A DNA stretch of 64,000 bases from positions 1,154,501 to 1,218,500 of the forward strand of contig NC_092561.1 of assembly GCF_037975245.1 (NCBI RefSeq). The letters are read 5' to 3'. A program made the translations under genes and the position numbers. Below are positions 1 to 12,428 of this stretch, one piece after another; the stretch's first letter is position 1; every line of letters starts with the position of its first letter. The notes under the pieces are model-generated. The model was given only the letters and a program-made list of their open reading frames with translations, ran no database searches and was not told the origin of the DNA. The stretch comes from Apostichopus japonicus (taxonomy: Eukaryota; Echinodermata; Holothuroidea; Aspidochirotida; Stichopodidae).

Positions 1-591
1 CTGTGAATCCTGCAAAATTATCACGAATAGATTTTTTTGTGATTATTAAAACGTAAGCGGAAACCGGGAGCCTGTTTCACCTACATAATTGCCCTCTTTG
101 CAAAGTACACAGTAGAAAATGTAAATAACATTAATAGAATCACAAGAGAGGGAAGGGGGTCTTAGACTAAAGTCAACATTGGGAATCTTGACCACGGTGC
201 CTGGGGTAATATGGGGGCATATTTGGCATCGAGGTTTACCGCAAGGTTAATTGCCTGCGGAGGTGGAAACTGAATGGGGGAGTCTGGAGGAAGTGAGTAG
301 AAATTTAAGGTTGGGGGGTTGACGAAATGCTAGCGATATCGATCGGAGTCTGAGTTATTTCGGGTATAATGGGAGGATTACACTACTTTAGGCGGTTACG
401 CATACAATGGAAGTTATATTATTATACAAAACAAAACCTATCAAACCTAACCCCTAAAACACTGATCCATCCTACCGACTGTAACCACGACTTCAAGTTT
501 CCTTAATATTCGGTTCGTATCCCGTAATGTTAACAATTCCCGAACGTTTCCTTATAAATTGAACAATATTGAAGTATAATATTTAATCAAT
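1..591. other. Intergenic, no gene recognised
   Basis: AT-rich sequence without a convincing exon on either strand. The first exon (signal peptide) of the IgGFc-binding-like gene that follows was looked for here and not found. By comparison with the inverted copy, whose first intron is about 1.55 kb, it probably lies upstream of the window. Confidence 0.4.
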
Positions 592-725
592 GTTGGTCGA
601 AATGACCAGCAAGGTTGGGCGAAATGACCATACTGGTTGGGCAAAATGACCAATGAGGGTTGGGCGAACTGGTAATGTTAGACGAAATGGCAGTTGGGCG
701 AAATGGTTGTTGGGCGAAGTGACCA
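592..725. repeat. Degenerate short tandem repeat
   Basis: About six imperfect copies of a ~20-25 bp word close to GGTTGGGCGAAATGACCA. Spacing and ends vary between copies. It lies just upstream of the tRNA-like gene. No coding meaning is seen. Confidence 0.6.
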
Positions 726-757
726 GCTTCCGTTTCGAACCTCTGGACATACAATCA

Positions 758-829
758 GCGTCCATAGCATAGTGGGTAGGGTGTCCGCATATAAAGCGGG
801 AGGCCCGGGTTCGAATCCCGGTGGAGGCT
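758..829 (+). tRNA. tRNA-like gene, anticodon loop ATATAAA (formal anticodon ATA)
   Basis: A 72-nt cloverleaf can be drawn. The acceptor arms GCGTCCA and TGGAGGC pair at six of seven positions. The anticodon stem is TCCGC/GCGGG around a 7-nt loop, and the T arm CCGGG-TTCGAAT-CCCGG is perfect and contains a consensus B box. An A-box-like stretch (TAGCATAGTGGGTAGG) precedes it, and a run of six T follows at 834-839, as a Pol III terminator should. The D stem is weak. The formal anticodon ATA would be a tyrosine isoacceptor, which is unusual because animals use GTA with an intron. It may therefore be a tRNA pseudogene or a tRNA-derived SINE head rather than a working tRNA. Confidence 0.6.
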
Positions 830-877
830 GGAAGTTTTTTCACTGTTCTGGATTTTCCAACTCATTACGTTTTCAAT

Positions 878-894
878 TATATATATATAGATAT

Positions 895-932
<38 letters not shown>
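878..932. repeat. (AT)n microsatellite followed by (ATTG)n
   Basis: Nearly uninterrupted AT dinucleotides, then three or four ATTG units and GT-rich simple sequence up to about 985. Confidence 0.9.
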
Positions 933-934
<2 letters not shown>

Positions 935-1052
935 ATTGATTGATTTATTTATTTATGTGTGTGTATGTGTGTGTGTGGGTGTGTGTACTTAATGAGTAAG
1001 TAGTTACTTTGATGCTCATGAACAAACAATCAAATCACAACATTGTTTTCAG

Positions 1053-4017
1053 GTGATGGGTCAGTTTGCTACATGCGTACCAGTGATGTTTCAGACGCAG
1101 ACACCAGTCTAACATCTATAATTACCAAAGTTAATTGCGAGGTATCAAATGACTCGAACCATGTCATTCGATTTGATACCGAAGTCGATGTCTCCCTCTC
1201 TGGTAAGCGAATATTTATTGAAATGTGTCAGAACGTTTTTCTTTTTCAAAGAAAAAATAATCAGCTTTTTTTTATAACGATTACAACATTGATAACAATT
1301 TGAAAAGCACTGATCCAGCTCCGTCAGCATTCATCATCATCAGCCTTAGCAACCAGCCACAAAATCCCATTTGAAAATTTAGGTCATAACTTACACGCTA
1401 GTATATAAAGACCCCCCCCCCCCGGCCCCACCCATACCCAATTAGAATTCAGTCTGGCAACTAGGTCACGTCACTAAAGGATTTGCGATTTGGATATACA
1501 CAACGCCTTTGTTCTTTCCTCACACACCAAATATAGAGTTGTTAAAGATGTTTGATCCTTCAAATGATAACACCATCGTACCAACCGGGGATGTCATCGG
1601 TTCTACCCAAACCGCCATCAAGTCTACCAATGACGTCATCGATACTACACAGAAAGTTTTACAATCTACATCCCAGGAGGATTCCACAACACCAATCAAC
1701 CAGTAGTGTGTATTACAAGACAATGAAACAACACAAGGTAGGCCTATATCATGCTTAGGATTATGTATACTGCTTGCAGCACGAGAAATTACAACTTTTA
1801 AGGTCTGCTGTATAGACCCCAACTATAGCACGCTATCATGGAAAAAGTTTCTGGAGAGAACGTAAACGACCTGCCTTGGTCGTAAAATGACCTCTTTTTA
1901 CCAATTAGTCTGCAGTGCCTGCCACATATGTTTTCTTGTATGAGGGTCTTTGTGTGAACGCTGTATGATTAACTACACTGTAGACATGAACATATATCCA
2001 CACAGTGTTTACACAAGGAGCCATTATAATGGTGTTAAATTAAGTAGCTATGCAGGCTAATTGTGGATCCCGAGGTCGATTTACGACCGTGGCACCTTGA
2101 TTACGTAATCAGAAAACTTTCCTAGCTATAGGGTGCTATAATTGGAGCCACTAAAGCAGATCTTTAATGGCATCTTGTTGCTCTGTTTATAGCTCCATAC
2201 TCAAATGAAGGAACACAACAGCTCTTATTCCGAAACGATTAGCCTACAGCTAAAGATATTTGTGATCCAGGCTATATATGTGAGTCAAAGATAGTTATGC
2301 TCTTGTATGAGTGTTTCCACTGGCTAAGGTTATGCGTGCTATAAATTTGCTATTTCAAGCAGTTCACTGTTGGTACAAAGCGTATACAATTCTCACAGAA
2401 ATATCTCGGGAGTCGTGTAGGAATTAAAAAATAAAGAAAAAAGAAGTACCATGATGCTTAGATTATAGACCATAACACCAAAAATAAATTGACCTGAACT
2501 TTTCTTTCCAAAAGGACAAATTGTAGCATATGTTGCATGTTCGTCATGATCAGCTGTTCAATGTTAGAGAATCCGGAAAGAAAATTGTGTTAGTTACATA
2601 TTCACGACTCAATGGTCTCACATTGTTAAAATTAATCAAAACTGGCCAAAAATCTTAGCATATTTTGATGTATGATTATGACTGTTTCCAGTATCCCTTC
2701 ACTGGTTTACGTCAATTCGATTGCTTTATCTTTATCCAATCAAAGAATTCCAAACATCTCTTGTATAAATGACGGATATGATTTATCCCCCCTTCTAAAC
2801 AACATTGTTCGCTCATTTTCACAGTTGGTCTTCATACACATGTGTTTACATTTCTACCGCTCGAGTGCGAAGCGGATTCATATAGTCCACACATTTTCAT
2901 TGGAACCATTGCGAAGAACGTGACCTCAGGACGGATTTGTTACTCAGAAGTCAATGTTCCCGACATCTCTTTTCAACTTAATCCTAACGATGGCAACTTC
3001 TTTCTACTTCCTTCACAAGTTATTCCCGATCAAAATGTTTACAACTCTAGAAGATTTTCGACAGTTATAATTACATCCAATGAGAAGATTGAAGTGTACG
3101 GATATCAGGAATGCAAGTCCCGCCCAAACACTGCCTCTGCTTTCCGTGTTAACGAAGTAGCATATCTCGGGACCGAGTACCGGGTAAATATTTATTGGAA
3201 AAAGGGGATCAGTCAATTTGGGGTAGTAGCAACAAGTAGCGGAATAACGTCGATAATCGTACATCATAGTGCAATCGGTTCATTGGAAGTCACATTAAGG
3301 CAATATGAGGCTTATTATTACGGTGCTAACTTAGATATTACTGGCACACACATAATTTCTGATCAGATTATTTTCGTTATAGCAGGAAACACTCAAGAGG
3401 CAGTAGTCGAAACATTACTTTATGGTACAGATGGATTCTGCGAGTCTCTAGACCCAATGCCAAACTGGGGAACTAACTTCTCGTTTGTCGCTTTCCCCGA
3501 GGAAGATACGAACTATCAGATACGTGTTCTGTCGCATTACAATGACACAGAGGTAAGAATTACCAGCCGGGCGAATGAAAGCGTCTCGATGATGCAAGGT
3601 GGAGAATATCTGATCAGGCTATACAATAACGCGTCATCCATTATTCACTCTATTAAGTCATCTCATCCAATTTCTGTATCGGAGTTCTTCGGACGAGTGG
3701 CCATGACCAACGTCCCTTCTCTGCCAGAGCAGGGTTCGTCCATGTTGTTGTTACCTGTCTTCGTGCTCGAACGATTTGGAAGAAAATACTTCATCACGAT
3801 TTGGGTCAGTCCGACCGGTATCGGAAATCCTCTCTATTTGGATGACTCAATCATAACACCGGATGTTTTGGGCACCGATAGTTTTGGAAATGCAATATTA
3901 CAAATACCATGTACTGCAGGCTTGCATATTCTCGTCTCTAATATTACGGTTATTAAGATGGCAACAGTTTCCGGTTTTACGGATCGTCAGTCTTACTCTT
4001 ACGTCATACATTCATAA
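1053..4017 (+). pseudogene. IgGFc-binding protein N-terminal-domain gene, copy A (partial, in-frame stop in exon 3)
   Basis: Three exons are visible: 1053-1202, 1537-1737 and 2825-4017, all joined in phase 1 with AG acceptors and GT donors. The signal-peptide exon is probably outside the window. The last exon encodes about 397 residues that I recognise as the IgGFc-binding protein N-terminal domain, a beta-rich region found in secreted mucin-like proteins. It has several N-glycosylation sites (for example NDT, NAS, NIT) and paired Cys. The VWD/TIL modules of vertebrate FCGBP are absent, so the product would be a small secreted protein. The inverted copy at 31-35 kb has the same exon plan. Exon 3 carries an in-frame TAG at 1704-1706, where the inverted copy stays open. 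This means a pseudogene, a null allele or a sequence error, because the large exon itself is fully open. Domain call good, gene state uncertain. Confidence 0.7.
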
Positions 4018-4402
4018 TTTCTATGTTGTATATTACTTTTATTAGGCCATTGCATGTCTAACAATGTTGTGTCAATTAATCTAACAACCAAGTTTACATT
4101 TTGTATATATTTACTTCAGAGTGAGCATGCTGCCGTCATGAGAATACATATTTTGTCTCAATGTTAGGCCCTCAATTACATGATACGGTATAGGCAGTTT
4201 AAACTTACAATGGCTTCTGTTATCTGCTATAGACAGATAGGCGTTCGGCAGATCCAGTCGTTAACTCTTACTCTCAGATTTACAATTTTTAAGCTTTAGC
4301 CTAGAGGAAGCCTTAGTGTTTGTTCAAACACAGGAACTGTGATCGTGCTTTTGGTAAGTGATTCTATTTAAAAAAATATATATATATATTGCTGTACTTG
4401 CT

Positions 4403-4408
4403 AATAAA
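4403..4408 (+). terminator. Candidate polyadenylation signal AATAAA
   Basis: A canonical AATAAA hexamer about 390 bp after the stop codon of the IgGFc-like copy A. Position and strand fit a 3' UTR end, but there is no transcript evidence. Confidence 0.3.
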
Positions 4409-5249
4409 AGTGAGTCGTTGTTTTCACCTTCCCTTTCAATCTCGTTTTCAAAGCGTTGTGTCTTGCCAAAGTGTTCATAGTATGGAAGAAAACGCTAATG
4501 ACATGGATAACTGACCTACAAAACCTGTCAATCTGATGTTTGCAATCGAAAGGTTTCATCCTGCATTTTAATTTCAACTGATAATCTTATGGTCCTAGCT
4601 CAATCGTTGTATATCCATCTCACTGAACACATCCATGGTCATATTTAGAGCAGGATCTTCTTCAAAGGCTACCCGAGACGAAAATAGATCATAAAGAGTA
4701 CATTAAAGAGAGACACATGAACAGAAAGCTTAACTGGGTCATGAAACAATGGATAAAACTTACACAGAACAAATGTCATTGAGAAATGTAAGGAGGCAGG
4801 AGATGGAGGTGCTATAGTACCGAAGATGAAAAGTCATTAGGTTATCAAATCTGCAAAGGGGTATAGCGATTAGTCAGCTTGTAATAGAGGTGAAGGACTG
4901 AATTGAATAAAAAATTGAAATAATGAGAAAGCACGTAGGTGTGGATTGACACGCTATGTGATGAACGGAGGCGAGAGGGTGAGTTAAAATAAAGGAGGAG
5001 TCTGATCACTCTCTCATTGGATGTTAAGACCATGAGGTGAATGTTGCAAAGGGGTTGCATTCACAATCGTTCCCTGCTTAGGCGAACTGTTTAATGAATT
5101 TTAAACGTTTTCTGAGAGTTGTTTTCAAAGGATTAAGTGTTCATAGCTACAATGTATTGTCATGTTTGATGTTTGTTACATGTTTGCTCACAAAGTGGTT
5201 ATGTAGTGTTATTGGAATTGATAAAGTGGCTATTCTGTATCAATCGGCG
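4409..5249. other. Intergenic, no gene recognised
   Basis: Short open stretches only, none with recognisable domain content or splice context. Confidence 0.4.
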
Positions 5250-6065
5250 CCCCATACTTGTTATACATGCTTTGTCGCCATTTAGTTTAAATCACTTGTT
5301 TGAGGTCTTTCGTGCCCTTTTCGCTTGCCAAGCTACGTATTAGGCTAAATACATTTGTAAGCAGTTTGGGGAGAAATCTCTTTGGATCACATTTTAGTGT
5401 CACGTAAAGCTGACATTGTAACTTAGGCGTTATTTCAAGCAATTCTTGTAATGGAACAAAACTAGCGTGGTTGGCATGGTGATGAGCAAATCACTAGTAT
5501 GAGTTCTGTAACAAGTACCGGTACGTACATTGGATAATACCAATGTTCATGTCATATGTTTATGAAACGATTGAAGAAAGTTAAAGATAAATCATTATAG
5601 TTCGAGTTTCTTGACGAATCAGTTAAGTAGTTGTGCATAGGGAGTTTACAGTATGGTCAGTCAAACAAATAAGGTGACCAGCTATGAGATTGGGCCCGTT
5701 GATGTCCACTGTAGTCTATATAGTATGAGCCTGTTGTATGTATGCATTAACAGTTATGGGAGACACGAATATGACGTTAAGTTACCGCCGTGAGTTGATA
5801 CAGTATTAATAATAGTATAGACGCGGAGAATTACAATGGGAATGTGAAGCTAATAGCAACCTATAGTAGAGTAATCTTCACTACTGCAGGGTATCCAATA
5901 GATCAGGGTACAAAATGTATTCAAGCTAATTCCACGGCAGTATTCAATCTTTTGTAAATATTTAAGAAAGAAATTCAGTAATTCATTACTATTACTTTCC
6001 TTGCAGTTAAAGAGTCATCTTGTTTATCGTGTGAAATATTATTAAAAGTATTGTTGTTGTTGAGA
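5250..6065. repeat. Left arm of a diverged inverted duplication
   Basis: Reads as the reverse complement of about 28720-29340 with many substitutions and small indels. Shared words include TTTGTCGCCATTT, TTGTTTGAGGTCTTTC, ATCTCTTTGGATCAC, AACTCGAACTATAATGATTT (in the other orientation) and CTTTCCTTGCAG. No open reading frame is conserved between the arms. With the IgGFc-like exons on both sides, it shows that a multi-kilobase block was duplicated in inverse orientation. Confidence 0.75.
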
Positions 6066-7063
6066 TGAACCCCTTTTTTGTTTGCTTCAGTTTATTTTCA
6101 GTCTAGATATTAAACATATATACATGAAAACATAACAGAAATAGTGTAATGAAACAATGTAAATGGAGAATGATAAACGAATATACTTAGCGATAGTTTC
6201 TTATATACTATCAGTCAGACCTTTTGCAATATCTTTTAATTTATTGTACATATGGAAACTGTGGTTATTAAATGTCATATGTGTTTCGAAACTCAACACT
6301 AAGGGATAAAATCTACAGCGCTTTTTAAATGAGCGCGGCTGGGATTGATCTCCTATAAATTTGACATTTGTATATGAAATATTTAGCATAAAATAAGCAA
6401 AACATTAGATATCTGCCATGCCTGTCAAGTCTGAAGTAGAATATTGGACACAGATATTGAAAGTGAAAAACAAATATAGCATGTCAATGTTGACCTATGA
6501 GATTACATATTCTTCTTTTCAGTTCACTTTTGTTAACAAATCAATAAGAGATTACTCGTATAATACAAAAATACAATACATGGAAGACCTTAGCAACTTA
6601 GCCGAGAAATCAATAACACTCGTAACCAAAGAAAGATATTTTATATTTGCCCAGGTCTTTTGGTGTATATATAATATAATACAACGAGCAGAATATTTGA
6701 TTCCGGTCAAAATAAAAAAAAATAAAAAAAAAATCAATAAAAAAATCAATGCATCGTCACAGACCTTCAAAGACCATTGTCGGTGAAAATATATGATCAA
6801 GGAGATTCAGAATCGCAATATTCACATCACTGTCTTTATTTAATCTATAGTTGCTTTTTATTTCAGAATTTGACCAAAGACCAAAAAAAAAAAAAGACAA
6901 AAAAGTTTGCTTCATCTTGAAAACGTCATATAGATATTGTGTATAATAGGTTCCTTAGACTGATGCATGGCGACAATTTAACGATCGTAGTTCAAGTATT
7001 CAAACAGTTTGATGATACTCAAAACATGGTTGTCCAGATTCGTAGCATACTTCCCATCATAAC
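6066..7063. other. Intergenic, A-rich, no gene recognised
   Basis: Contains several A-rich runs (near 6715-6750 and 6880-6900). A 122-codon open stretch at 6418-6786 has low-complexity lysine/asparagine composition and no domain, so it is not called. Confidence 0.4.
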
Positions 7064-7456
7064 TCACAAATCATACGTTACTTTGAAGCCGGATACCGTA
7101 ATGTTAAAATTGTTTTTGGTGCCGAGTGCATACAGTGCACATATAATATGATGTACTGGAGTGAACAAGAGGCGACGCGTCGAGCGCGCTGTAAATATAT
7201 ATAACCTGACCTGAGATTCCCCACCTTGCTTTCATGAAGACGCTTACATTCCCCCACTGGTTTATTCGTACCCCTGTGTTAATGTAATGGGGCAGGAATA
7301 CGAATCTGGTATTTAAAATCTTCCTTAGGAAAAGGAGTAAACGAAAACTCGGTCCCCCCCCCCCCCCCCCAATTTGACATTGGAGTTAGAGACTCGCATA
7401 CTCCAACAAGACCATTTAGGGATGCTTCTATTAATGGTGTTTCTTGAATGGTTCAT
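7064..7456 (-). pseudogene. IgGFc-binding N-terminal-domain fragment, copy B
   Basis: Read on the minus strand, 7456 downward gives residues matching copy A around its CESLDP motif (here CESLTPMSNWG). A second block after a poly-C/G tract matches the N-x-T, methionine-rich stretch, and a last block ends NITVSGF...stop, like the C-terminus of copy A. The blocks are separated by frameshifts and by a deletion of most of the region between the arginine-leucine-tyrosine stretch and the C-terminus. No upstream exons were found beyond 7456. This is a dead fragment of a third family member, and it also aligns with the 3' part of copy C at 31.2-31.6 kb. Confidence 0.65.
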
Positions 7457-10400
7457 ATACTACAACACATAAACAAGTTAACGGTTACCATCTTTCCAGT
7501 AGATACTTATAAGGCCGTACTCGTTCCTGCGTACGACGCACCACCTATATCAAACACAGCTGAGAATATTAATTAACTACGGGAAAAATTTGGACACAAA
7601 AGCACGTTAGAAGTTCAATAATTATTCAACTCGCCATGTAGGCTACTGCAATAACTCACAGGAAAGGCAAAATACCAAACACGAACATAACCTGGCTCCT
7701 TTTACCACAATGATTTTGTCAGTGTTGTATAATATGAAAGATGGATGATTTTTTTTGTGGTTACTTCAGCAAGAACTAAACATGGTAGTCCAATACGTAA
7801 TGATAGACCACTGACCACTTGTAATTAAATTGATAAAGTCTGATAATTAGATTTGCCTCGTTTTAAGGAACATATCTGAGCGGAACTGCAAAATATAAAT
7901 CCTCTGTTACATCACCATAGCAATGAAACAAAACCGGTTAATTTTTAGAAAACAACTGTTGTTACTGCATTCAAAGATAATGTGAAAGTTACAAAATCTA
8001 TCTAATAATGTAATAGATCTAGTTAGATTCAGTCATGTGCGACACAGCGGTTTCCTTAATCACCCCATTGTCGACCGTTTCATTTCAGACGGTTTCATTT
8101 CAGACGGTTTTATTTCAAACTAAGTTTGTGTGCTTCATTTTTCAAAATAGCAAGTATAGTTCTTAAATGAGACTCAATGCAATTAATTTGATCTGATGCA
8201 TGACGTCACTACTAGGTCCATTTATTCTTAATTTTTTCGAACTAGAAATGCTAACAAAAGTTTCCAAGTCCTTAAGTCCTTACGTCGATACAGTTCATAT
8301 ATATTACTGACAAGCCGTACACCTTGATATAGAACTTTGTGTGGCAGCAATTTAGTCAAACAAGCTGGGACATTCTCGACGTCTAGAAAAAGAACAAACA
8401 ACTCGGCTATACAACCTAGGTCATGGGGTTGACCAAACTTCTTTTGAAGTCATGCAACATGAATGGAATTACTGGAAAAGTCCCTTACATCTCTAGCAAG
8501 AAATATCCTTACAAAACTGTGACGTCATCTTGGTGGACCGTACAATCCGAGTTATTTTACAACCCGAAACGGTTTCATTTCGTTCGCAGTGTTTCTTCTT
8601 CTTGAGTATTAATTCCATTCACATTTGTAATCGGATTAAGATAATCCAGGGCCTAGGGGTCAATAATAGCTAAGGAAGTAATAGCACACACATTAATCAA
8701 ACTAATATTTTGGGTAAAAAAACGAAGAAACTCCAGATTCATACTAAAGCAATTCAAATAAAACTCTTCCATAAAACTACATTTTCGGAATTCCCGGGTC
8801 GAGATCTTTCAGGTAATTATAAAATCCCCGCCCTGCCCCCCAAAAAACATGATTGAAATTTATTTCGTATACCAGGCAAAATTTGATATATAGAAACACT
8901 TTCAATATCATGTGCGAATTAGTCTATTGTAGGGGCTTTAGCTTTATTAGCGAATGGGATAATCCGACCCTGTTCATAGTCTATTGTATGGGCTTGCTTT
9001 ATTAGCGCATGGGATAATCCGGACCATATTTATAATATCTTCAGCTCACTTTTTACCACTCTCGAAGAAATAAAAGAACAACAAAGTAAACATTTTATTT
9101 ATATATGTATCTATATATTTCTCATTACGTTCTGTTCTCAAACATCTAATCTGAATTAATCATCTTGTGGTATAAAAAATTCAAATATTAGTAACTTTTG
9201 TCAGTGGCTTGTTGGGGGAGGTGGTTGGGGGGGGGCATTGGGACATGGTTCCATCACCTCCATCGATCAGTCGAGGAAGCATTAAACCAACACTTATGTT
9301 TAAACCTCATTAATAGTCTAAACATTCCTCAGAATAAATTATGTGACATCTGCACTTTTAACTCCATTTTCCTGGTGAGGGTGTGGGTGGGGGGGGGGTG
9401 GTGGTGGGAGCCCTTGACCACACTGCCTCCTTGGTCACCAGCTGAGATAAAAACTTTGCTGTTTTTCTAGTGTCCTTCATATGTCAACCTTCCTTCTGTA
9501 ATGTTAGTTTTGTATTGATCTTGTACAAGCATATGAGAAATAAATTTGAAATTGAAATTAATCAAATCCTGGATCTGCTTCTGTCAGTTAAATAAATCAA
9601 GGGACATTAAAAATTGCCCACCCCCCCCTAACCGTTTAAATCCTGGGAACCTAATTGTTTTGTTTTTCATGTAAAAGGGATAATAAAGAGACAGTGACTT
9701 AAGAGTAATCTTAACTTAAGTGACTTAAGAGTAATCTTAAGAGTAATCTTAACATTTGACCAGACCCTCCTTCCTACCCTCATGCCACCGGTCCCCCCGC
9801 ACCTAAGTTCACAGAGATGGAAGTTTACATACATATGTGAAGAGACATTGAAAACTAACCATCCCTTGCGATGAATACTGATGATTACAATCAACCTTTG
9901 TTGATCTTTGGATACCAAAATAAAAGTTATTAACTTGACTTGCCACATTTCATTTCTAATAAATGAGGACAACTTAATTAATGTATTGAACTGTAGATTT
10001 GAAATTGGAATCATCTTTCAATTTTGTTTACTCAAGTTGTAAAAACTCCTATTACCCCCAACCCAGAATATCTCACAACTAGATGGTTATATATGTCATT
10101 AAATTCATGATATCAGTAGAATAAATAGCAAGTCATTCAAATTCCCAATAATGATATTTAAGCCATATCATCCCTAATGATGTTAAGTTGCATCCTCACT
10201 TTCTTGTCAATCAAACCTTGAAAACTAAAGAGGAGAAAATGCAAGAGGGAAATAGTTAACCAGAGGTCACATGAGTGTAAACAAGAGCATCTACCATTTC
10301 TAATCCATCGTTTATACTCCTCTGATGTACAGAACTATCATGCATGTAAAAAGAAAGTTGAGGGAAAATTTTACTTCCGCTTTTGAAAAAAAAAGGAACA

Positions 10401-12428
10401 GATACGTCTACGATTATTTCATTTGTTCTGCACCGCCCGAGCATTACAAACAGCTCTTGGCTTATCTTTTCAGAGATCTGAGTCGGCTCCTTGGCTAGTT
10501 ACATTCAGCCCCGGGCATTGGCTTACCTTCACCCATCTTCTAGTGACACAATGTAAACACAACTTGAACAACATGACAACCCGCTGACAGAAATTTTCAG
10601 ACTTTTCACCAAAAAAAAAAATCAAAAATCAATGTTCCCTTTGCTGTTCAGGAACTTTCTTCATATCACAATCAACCCTGTCCCATCACCTACTGATGAA
10701 AAATCTGATCTCATTTGGGAGATATCACAGACTTAATTGTTCACTCACACATCACCTTGTAGACTTGAGCAAGTACATAAATATGACATCATGGACCAGT
10801 TATTTTCATATTTTCAATTACAATATGTTTGTCCTGTCATAGACATGAGTTAGGAAGATGCTGAAGAGGACCTGTTTGAAGTTCTTTGACATGTCTGTAT
10901 AGTGGCACTGATTTCAGTGGTAACACTTTGTACATTCATCTGGAAAATACCAAGATTCTAAACTTCCCATCTCTGGCTGAAAGTCAGGAATTTTCCTTTG
11001 TCGTTCGCATTTAGTTTACGGCAACACTGATGCTCTTCGGGATTTCTAACCTCCGTGCAAACAACCAGCTGATTGTACGCCACGCAAACCCAAGACTACA
11101 CACACATGCTGTACAAATGAAACCGGCAGACACTGAATGAACCCGACGCCCCCCACCAGAGATCGGGATTGTTCGGGATCATTTTTACTAAGGGCTATTT
11201 CAAATGATGCGTGACACAATGACAAAATGAGCAGCCGGCTGACATATGTCTTACAAATATTGATATCTCTCAAATGGTGCAAGATTTCCCTAATATATTT
11301 GGGGGTATTGGTCATCCACAAGGAACTCTTATCACAAGAACCTGCAGATGCTGGTTAGGTTAACTTCTCCACTATATATATGAAATGATTCAAGCAAAAA
11401 GTACTAATCATGTCAGCTATCTAAACGACTGGAAAATTAAGAATAATCCTCACGTATGACAACATATGTATACCAGGATACAGACCCAGAAACTTATAAT
11501 GCAAGTCAGCCAGGGATTGGTAAATGAAGTCAGCCAGGGATTGGTAAATGAAGAAGCACACATATTGGATGGTTCTCATATCGAAAAAAAATTTCACTAC
11601 ATAGAAATGAGAGCGGAACGTTGAAGATAAAAACCGTCCACTCCCTTGATGGATGACTCATCTTACTTTGGCAGTGCTTATAAAAAAAAAATTATAAAAA
11701 AAAATAGTCTTTAGATAAATAAGTTACCTTCATTTTCAAGGTGAAAATTGAGAATAATAAAAAAAGGTATACTTTTTGAAATGGGGTTTCATGAATATTT
11801 AAAAACACCAGTTTCATCATTTATTTATAGTAGTTACTAACTAAACAAACTAGGATACCCAGGTATTTAGTAGTCGTAATATCTCAAGGCATTGGAACCG
11901 ACAGTTACAAAGGTAACCAGCTCTCTCTCTCTCTCTTGCTTTCCTCTTCAAATTGACTATACGGTAGCAGTTTGTATAGTGTTGCAGTAAGTAGCCCAGC
12001 ACCTACGTAATGTTAGCAGAAATAATTTGCAACTTTGTGCACTGACTTTAACTAGCACACATTACCATAGCTGCTTCACGAAATGTCCTGAATGTAAGTA
12101 CAAAAAGCTCAGCACTGAGTGCAAGCGGACCTCTCAGTTAAATGGACATTTGTTACTCACTTTTGAGTTTTTGGAGTGGCAGACTTCTTAATGATAGGCG
12201 CTTCCTTTATGCTTTTTCAAAGGAACTATTTTCCTGAATGTCCAACTACACAATGATAGAGAAAAAAGGGTCTGTGGAGTTAAGATTTCTTCCAACAAAA
12301 TAAAAGATGACCCCATCCACCTCACAGACAGTCCTGTTAGGGAATTGATCGGCTCGACATCTACATCTCAACAAGTGGTGAGATGTCAACCGATTTGATT
12401 GTCAGGTTATACACGACCCAATACAACG
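7457..12428. other. Intergenic / RABL2 3' flank, no gene recognised
   Basis: Contains a ~58-bp direct duplication at about 8925-9030 (TTTATTAGCG-ATGGGATAATCC), G-rich runs at 9215-9235 and 9385-9410, AATCTTA-rich short repeats at 9690-9755 and a 24-bp duplication at 11505-11553. The part next to 12429 is expected to hold the 3' UTR of the - strand RABL2 gene. A - strand AATAAA occurs at about 11820-11825. No supported coding exon. Confidence 0.4.
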
